A stretch of 64,000 nt of DNA from IMG/VR virus record IMGVR_UViG_3300010401_000033, positions 62,001-126,000 of that record; one strand, written 5' to 3'. Source of the DNA: a virus. Below, piece by piece: positions 59,846 to 64,000 of this stretch. A program made the position numbers and the translations under genes. The notes under the pieces are model-generated. The model had not been told where the DNA came from, did not search any database, and saw only the letters and a program-made list of their open reading frames with translations. How positions within the stretch are numbered: position 1 is the stretch's first letter; every line of letters starts with the position of its first letter.

Positions 59846-60697
59846 TTAAAAATCTTGTACGGCCTCTGTCAGTTCCTTCAAACCACTTGCCACCAGGTAT
59901 TGCATGAAAAATCCACGCCCCTTGGGAATAGCGGCCTCATAGGAGGTATTTATCCTGCCTTTTATCTCTGCGGGAATCTGTTTGAGGTCAATCAACGTCT
60001 CATTGCGCCTAAAATTTCTGAGCATATCTCCGCTGGTGCAGAAGAGGTCAATCGGCATATTGATCCACTCAATTAACTTCTTTTCCATGATGGGCTTCTG
60101 GCGTCCACCAGTGACAAATACATCATCCGGTGAGAGGATGTTCGGCACTCCATCGCCTGTGTCTCCTCGAATGATCTGCTGCTTGAGAGTCGCATTCGGG
60201 AACTTATCCACGATCATTTTCTTGAGAAGCGGGGAGTATTGAGAGACGTTCTTGTACACCTGGAGTTGGGCGAAATCCTTGTCACCTGAGACAATCATGA
60301 CCTTCTCAGATGGACCATGCACATGCGCCAGGTGACCGATGATATCGTCGGCTTCACACCCCTCAGCGTACACTACTTTGTAGGGAAGGCTTTTTTGGAG
60401 TTCTTCTTTGAGTTCATCCAGACACAAAAAGATTGAAACCCAATTGAATCCAGACTTCGCTCGGTTCTTTTTTCGGTTGGCTTTGTAGTAGGGGAAAATT
60501 TCAGTGCGCCAATAGGTTCGGGCATCGTAAGCGATAACCACTTCTCCATACTCACGCTTGAAACGCTTGATATTGGCACGAAGAGAATTGAGAATGACAT
60601 GGCGAACCATATCAATGTTGGCATCGGCTTGTTTGGTCTGAGCGAGGTGCTCAAGGATGCAGGCATAAGCGATCTGTGAAAAATCAATCAAAACCAT
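59846..60697 (-). CDS. rnh: RNase H / 5'-3' exonuclease (T4 Rnh-like)
   Basis: 283 aa from ATG 60697 (AAGGAATTATATA upstream); T4 RNase H is 305 aa. It is a FEN-family nuclease with the metal-binding acids D5 (LIDFSQIAY), D58 (AYDAR), E115-x-D117-D118 (GCEADDIIG) and D139/D141 (SGDKDFAQL). YYKANRKKNR (70-79) is the arch region. The helix-3-turn-helix DNA-binding part includes RGDTGDGVPNI. It removes RNA primers from Okazaki fragments with gp32 and gp45. The start gives a product matching the T4 N-terminus. Confidence 0.95.
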   Translation of the reverse strand: MVLIDFSQIAYACILEHLAQTKQADANIDMVRHVILNSLRANIKRFKREYGEVVIAYDARTYWRTEIFPYYKANRKKNRAKSGFNWVSIFLCLDELKEELQKSLPYKVVYAEGCEADDIIGHLAHVHGPSEKVMIVSGDKDFAQLQVYKNVSQYSPLLKKMIVDKFPNATLKQQIIRGDTGDGVPNILSPDDVFVTGGRQKPIMEKKLIEWINMPIDLFCTSGDMLRNFRRNETLIDLKQIPAEIKGRINTSYEAAIPKGRGFFMQYLVASGLKELTEAVQDF

Positions 60698-60753
60698 TAT
60701 ATAATTCCTTCTTAGATAACCGCATTGAAAGCATTTGCCAAGCAAGAAAATCT

Positions 60754-61857
60754 CTATGCAATGACTCTCACCAATAGGGTTTCTTTGTTGACTCGCCCAG
60801 TGACCTTCGCATCCTTCGTAGTGAGTCCATCAAACAGATTCTTCAATGCCACTTTCCCACTCGACAACACTTGCGGAAGAATTTCTTCGGGTTTCCTAAG
60901 TTTCTTTGCGCGGGATTTTTGTTTGGAGTAGTTGAGAATCGCGCATCCCTTGGCACCCAATCCATCCGCATTGTCTGCGGCATAGAATGTCAGCATACGA
61001 TTACCACGATGATAGGTCCAAAGTCCTTCACTGCCTATCATACGAGTCGCCGGAACGGATTTGAGTTTCATTGCCTTATCTTCTGTACAAAACTTGAAAG
61101 ACTTGACTTGCTGTTCGGGGGTTCGGGTGCGTTTCTTGCGGGGGGCTTTGTCTGCGTTCAACTCACCCATGACGGTAAGTGTATCGGAAATGATCTGATC
61201 GTAAAGGGCTTCCATTTTCTTCATCTGAGGTTCGGTATAGTTGCTATACCCCTCATTGACCTGTTCATCGGTTCCAGCAATGGCAAGGCGGAATTCGTCT
61301 CTGCAACGCTTGAAATGGTTGACGATAGAAGGGCCTTGGAGGGCTTGTACGCCCTTTTCTCGCATAAGTTGGAGTGTATTGGGGACTTTCTTGAAATCTG
61401 ACAAAATAAGGGAATCTACCGCACCTTCCAGCCATCCGATACTTTCCCTTGATTTCTCTTTGAGACGGTCTTGGATTGTGACGGGCTTTGCTGGTTTTCC
61501 AATGGGTTTATCGGTATCAACCTTCTCTTCAACCAGGGTGCCTGACATAGATTTGAGGTGCTTGGAGAGCCAGGCCATGGATTTGTTATCCAGGATTGCG
61601 CCTCTGGAAAGCATACGGCAGACAAATCCCACTGTGGCGACCTGCTGTTCAATCTGCTTGGCGCTGGCTTTAATCCCCTGTGACTTGCAGTATTCAGTGA
61701 GATATTTGTAGGAAACTTCCTTTTCCTTAAATTGGTTATACCAATTCAAAGCAAGGTTGAGTTCCGCTTGTGACAACTCCATGAAGCCGAACGTCGGTTC
61801 TTCCTTCGAGAGGAGTTCATTGACCCGCTGATTTGTAGTCTGGCGCTTGAGTTTCAT
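60754..61857 (-). CDS. 367-aa phage protein of unknown function
   Basis: Largely helical and lysine-rich. Parts: N-terminal helical region (1-110); linker with KVDTDKPIGKPAKPVT; a second helical region (140-235) with YSNYTEPQMKKMEALYDQII; a basic linker (APRKKRTRTPEQQVKSFKF); and a C-terminal beta part with GLWTYHRGNRMLTFYAADNADGLGAKGCAI and KLRKPEEILPQVLSSG. Similar proteins sit beside replication genes in T4-like environmental phages. ATG follows GAAAGGTATT. It has its own promoter-like region upstream. Confidence 0.7.
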   Translation of the reverse strand: MKLKRQTTNQRVNELLSKEEPTFGFMELSQAELNLALNWYNQFKEKEVSYKYLTEYCKSQGIKASAKQIEQQVATVGFVCRMLSRGAILDNKSMAWLSKHLKSMSGTLVEEKVDTDKPIGKPAKPVTIQDRLKEKSRESIGWLEGAVDSLILSDFKKVPNTLQLMREKGVQALQGPSIVNHFKRCRDEFRLAIAGTDEQVNEGYSNYTEPQMKKMEALYDQIISDTLTVMGELNADKAPRKKRTRTPEQQVKSFKFCTEDKAMKLKSVPATRMIGSEGLWTYHRGNRMLTFYAADNADGLGAKGCAILNYSKQKSRAKKLRKPEEILPQVLSSGKVALKNLFDGLTTKDAKVTGRVNKETLLVRVIA

Positions 61858-61879
61858 AATACCTTTCAGGTTGCACGAC

Positions 61880-61887
61880 TATTTAGT
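61880..61887 (-). promoter_or_regulatory. Late-type ACTAAATA element before the 367-aa gene
   Basis: Minus-strand ACTAAATAG 22 bases before ATG 61857, the same variant as before gp19. Weak evidence on its own. Confidence 0.3.
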
Positions 61888-61891
61888 GAAT

Positions 61892-61920
61892 AGTGTATCA
61901 CACTGGACTCGGTAAAGCAA
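61892..61920 (-). promoter_or_regulatory. Possible sigma70-type promoter of the 367-aa gene
   Basis: Minus strand: TTGCTT (61920-61915), 17-base spacer, TACACT (61897-61892), then ATTCAC. It resembles the TATACTATCAC promoters of gp32 and the winged-helix gene but is weaker. Confidence 0.5.
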
Positions 61921-61928
61921 GAACTTTT

Positions 61929-62336
61929 TCAGAGCGGTAGGTCAGCATGGAATTTAGTGTAACGATCTCGAATCATGCGCTCAAGGTCTGGATCGCGGTA
62001 CCTGTAGTTATCCGGTATCTGTAGACAGATTACTGGTGTCTTGAGTTTCGCCGCAAATAATCGTTCCTTGACCTCATCAGCCTGGTCGTCTGTCATACAG
62101 ACGAATTCATCCGCCCATTCGAGTAGCACGTCATCCAATGGAATAAGGGCAAACTCCGGCGTGATCACTGCGGCACGGGTATTGAAGTTCCAGGGTTCGC
62201 CAGCAAGCACGACGGCTGCGGTGGGGGACCGCAGCAATCCTGCCGAGCAGACACATACCACTCGCTTGTGTTCAGCGATATTTTGATATCGATTTTGGCA
62301 GTTGCCTAATCGATTCATCAGAAATGGGTCCATCAT
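61929..62336 (-). CDS. Low-molecular-weight tyrosine-phosphatase-like protein
   Basis: 135 aa. The phosphate-binding loop CSAGLLRS has the C30-x5-R36 signature right after a hydrophobic strand (RVVCV), as in LMW-PTP-like enzymes. ADEFVCMTDDQADEV resembles the strand-helix that follows, and the late acidic segment PDNYRYRDPDL could supply the general acid. A target is not obvious (phosphotyrosine, arsenate or a nucleotide). Its ATG overlaps the TGA of the small membrane protein gene. Confidence 0.78.
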   Translation of the reverse strand: MMDPFLMNRLGNCQNRYQNIAEHKRVVCVCSAGLLRSPTAAVVLAGEPWNFNTRAAVITPEFALIPLDDVLLEWADEFVCMTDDQADEVKERLFAAKLKTPVICLQIPDNYRYRDPDLERMIRDRYTKFHADLPL

Positions 62337-62434
62337 TGTCCCTTTCCAAAATACTCTCGATAGACTGCTGAGAGCGCATAAAGTATAACCACAATGAATG
62401 CGGTGTTCACAACAAATTCAAGGAACAATCCCAT
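62333..62434 (-). CDS. 33-aa single-span membrane protein
   Basis: ATG 62434 with AAAGGATAAC upstream, two bases after the RtcB stop. The product MGLFLEFVVNTAFIVVILYA continues LSAVYREYFGKGQ: one transmembrane segment followed by a short charged tail. The TGA overlaps the phosphatase ATG (ATGATG). Tight coupling on both sides supports a real gene. Confidence 0.65.
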   Translation of the reverse strand: MGLFLEFVVNTAFIVVILYALSAVYREYFGKGQ

Positions 62435-62435
62435 G

Positions 62436-63608
62436 TTATCCTTTCACGCACAAAATCTGGCGAAGTTGCGCGACGACCCTCACGAGGTCATTTTGATTTT
62501 CCATGACCCGGTCGATGTCCTTGTACGCCCCAGGCAATTCATCCAAGATACCTGCATCCTTACGACACACGATACCCGCCGTCTGCTTCTCAGCATCCTC
62601 TAAGGTAAAGGCTGACTTTGCCTTTGAGCGCGACTTGACACGACCTGCGCCGTGTGAGCACGAACAAAACGATTCAGGGTTTCCCAAACCTTCAACGATA
62701 TAAGATCGGGTGCCCATCGATCCAGGAATAATACCAACATCACCAATGCGAGCACGAACAGCCCCCTTACGGGTAACAATGACATTCTCGCCATAGTGAT
62801 TTTCCTTTTCCGCATAGTTGTGGTGACAGTTCACCATGAGTTCAGGACCCATGTCGGCATCCTTGATATCCGTGCCAAAAATCGTCTTGGCCACTGCATC
62901 ACGCACCAAGCGCATCATGAGTTCGCGGTTCTTCATCGCGTACCTCTGTGCCCACTGCAAATCACGCCAGTATTCATCATACAACACAGAACCCTCCGCA
63001 AGGTAGGCAAGGTTCGGGTCATGTAACTTTATCATATACTGGTTCATGACTTCCTTCGCACGATCAATGTAGTAGTTCCCGATCTTGTTACCAATACCGC
63101 GGGAACCCGAGTGCAACATGATCCACACATTATCTTCCAAGTCAAGGCACACCTCAATGAAGTGGTTTCCGCCACCCAAGGTGCCTAACTGCTTCCCAAT
63201 GCGCTCCGGGTTATCCTGAACCTTCTTCGGGAGGTGGCTCACGTCAACCAAATCAACCATAGAATGATTGTGCATATCCTGTCCAACGGGAACCGCCTTG
63301 CAAATCGCATCGTAGACTGCCTGAATGTTATCTGATACACGCTTCCAGGGGCGCGGCATACGAGCCGCCATCATACCGCATCCAATATCCACACCCACAC
63401 ACGCCGGGACAATGGCACCCTTCGTGGCTACCACAGACCCTACAGTCGCCCCGATACCATAATGCACGTCCGGCATGACAGCCACATGCTTAAATATGAA
63501 CGGGAGAGACGCCGTGTTGCGTAACTGATCTAACGCCGACGATTCAACTTCGTGGATCGGCGACCAAATCTTAATTGGCTTATGAGTTCCGGTCTGTAAA
63601 ACGTTCAT
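62436..63608 (-). CDS. rtcB: RNA ligase RtcB-like
   Basis: 390 aa. RtcB motifs in order: HVAVMPDVHYGIGATVGSV, GVDIGCGM (D74, C77), LGGGNHFIE (N148, H149), HSGSRG (H166), NCHHNYAE (H262/H263), PGSMGTRSYIV and the guanylylated histidine H319 in SHGAGR. It joins 2',3'-cyclic-phosphate or 3'-phosphate ends to 5'-OH ends with GTP and Mn2+, as in tRNA repair. All active-site residues appear intact and the size is that of bacterial RtcB2-like enzymes. ATG 63608 follows AAGGAGTATC. Confidence 0.95.
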   Translation of the reverse strand: MNVLQTGTHKPIKIWSPIHEVESSALDQLRNTASLPFIFKHVAVMPDVHYGIGATVGSVVATKGAIVPACVGVDIGCGMMAARMPRPWKRVSDNIQAVYDAICKAVPVGQDMHNHSMVDLVDVSHLPKKVQDNPERIGKQLGTLGGGNHFIEVCLDLEDNVWIMLHSGSRGIGNKIGNYYIDRAKEVMNQYMIKLHDPNLAYLAEGSVLYDEYWRDLQWAQRYAMKNRELMMRLVRDAVAKTIFGTDIKDADMGPELMVNCHHNYAEKENHYGENVIVTRKGAVRARIGDVGIIPGSMGTRSYIVEGLGNPESFCSCSHGAGRVKSRSKAKSAFTLEDAEKQTAGIVCRKDAGILDELPGAYKDIDRVMENQNDLVRVVAQLRQILCVKG

Positions 63609-63616
63609 GATACTCC

Positions 63617-63811
63617 TTAGAAAACGTAGTTCTTCTTCTTGCGCTTGTAATCTTCCTCAATCCACTTCACTTGTCGTGCTGAGAGGAGAGGGGAGACAAA
63701 TCCTGTGACAGTGGAGTACAACAGCGTCCCCTCGGTCGTCACAACCTTAAGGTGCTCGCCTGTGCGGCTCCAATCCAGTAACATATCAATATCTGAAATT
63801 TTCTCTGCCAT
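63617..63811 (-). CDS. 64-aa hypothetical protein
   Basis: ATG 63811 with GAAGGAGAAATAAG upstream. The product MAEKISDIDMLLDWSRTGEH continues with a strand-turn-strand (LKVVTTEGTLLYSTVTGFV) and a basic C-terminus (KWIEEDYKRKKKNYVF). It is nine bases upstream of RtcB and likely co-transcribed. No family is recognised. Confidence 0.65.
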   Translation of the reverse strand: MAEKISDIDMLLDWSRTGEHLKVVTTEGTLLYSTVTGFVSPLLSARQVKWIEEDYKRKKKNYVF

Positions 63812-63812
63812 C

Positions 63813-64000
63813 TTATTTCTCCTTCGGTAACTGATTCAAAAACACGTCCATTTCATGCTTGTAGGCACCCTGTGCCCACTTCATTCTCTTACGACCCTGA
63901 TCTGTAGACATGAAATAGGTCCATGACTCAGCCTTATTTAAGCGTACAACTTCCAGCAATGATAACGCCATAACTAGATCGGCATGAAGCGCCTGATACT
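63813..64000 (-). CDS. Partial hypothetical protein (5' end outside window)
   Basis: Open frame entering from the right edge and ending at TAA 63813-63815, one base before the next ATG. The visible C-terminal part reads YQALHADLVMALSLLEVVRL, then NKAESWTYFMSTDQGRKRMK, then WAQGAYKHEMDVFLNQLPKEK. It is helical and charged. Its 3' end carries the ribosome binding site of the 64-aa gene. Family not recognised. Confidence 0.65.
   Translation of the reverse strand, partial: YQALHADLVMALSLLEVVRLNKAESWTYFMSTDQGRKRMKWAQGAYKHEMDVFLNQLPKEK

Noticed and set aside
59947-59954. GATAAATA on the minus strand
   Set aside because: Inside the 3' part of the RNase H gene in the early region, over 100 bases from the next start.

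Overview
The window is a piece of a T4-like myovirus genome (contractile-tailed, T4 superfamily). Its layout is closer to the T4-like phages of marine and freshwater bacteria than to coliphage T4. The evidence is a nearly complete set of T4-type virion genes in T4-like order, the T4 replication-edge block rnh, dsbA, 33, 59, 32, and repeated late-promoter motifs of the NATAAATA type. The host cannot be read directly. Sigma70-type early promoters, AGGAG ribosome binding sites and a signal-peptide-bearing cell-wall hydrolase fit a Gram-negative bacterium. Almost everything is on the minus strand; four linked tail genes at 45.9-49.4 kb are on the plus strand. No tRNA gene, insertion sequence, CRISPR array or integrase was seen.

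Layout. At 1-9.4 kb (minus, read right to left) lie the neck, tail-shaft and packaging genes: gp13, a GP88-like cysteine protein, an A-type Fe-S carrier (IscA/SufA type), gp14, a small zinc-finger-like protein, gp15, gp16, gp17, gp18 and gp19 (cut by the window edge). At 9.3-27.2 kb is an adhesin/fibre region: two paralogous ~280-aa proteins, a beta-helix tailspike-like protein, a 1561-aa repeat fibre and four tandem paralogous 600-770-aa fibre proteins. At 27.2-45.8 kb is the baseplate and head-completion block: a 2077-aa DUF4815-like protein, gp8, a YPEF-type wedge protein, gp6, gp25, a PAAR tip, a gp5-like spike without lysozyme domain, a gp27-like hub, gp53, gp48-like, gp2-like and gp4. 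A symmetric divergent pair of late promoters sits at 45.85 kb. The plus-strand operon then encodes a tube-like baseplate protein (gp54-like), gp26, a gp51-like reading frame that has no start codon of its own and follows a U UUU UUC slippery heptamer, and the presumed tape measure.

At 49.4-64 kb (minus) is the early/middle region. It holds gp32, gp59, gp33, dsbA, RNase H, a RecB-type exonuclease, two glycosyltransferases, a SleB-type hydrolase, a WGR-domain protein, a metallophosphoesterase, a SpoT/MESH1-type HD hydrolase, a TusA-like sulfur carrier, ClpP, a low-molecular-weight tyrosine-phosphatase-like protein, RtcB RNA ligase and many tiny genes. The tiny genes overlap their neighbours by a few bases (ATGA, TAATG), as in a compact operon. 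Sigma70-type promoters of the form TTGACA-N16/17-TATAMT drive gp32, a winged-helix-like gene and the HD hydrolase. A strong intrinsic terminator ends the gp32 transcript.

The most notable points are the predicted -1 frameshift that would join gp26 to gp51 just upstream of the tape measure (the same logic as lambda G/GT), the two sulfur/iron-sulfur genes including one embedded in the neck operon, the likely leaderless mRNA of the alarmone-hydrolase-like gene, the late-promoter set that prefers CATAAATA, and the amplified fibre genes.
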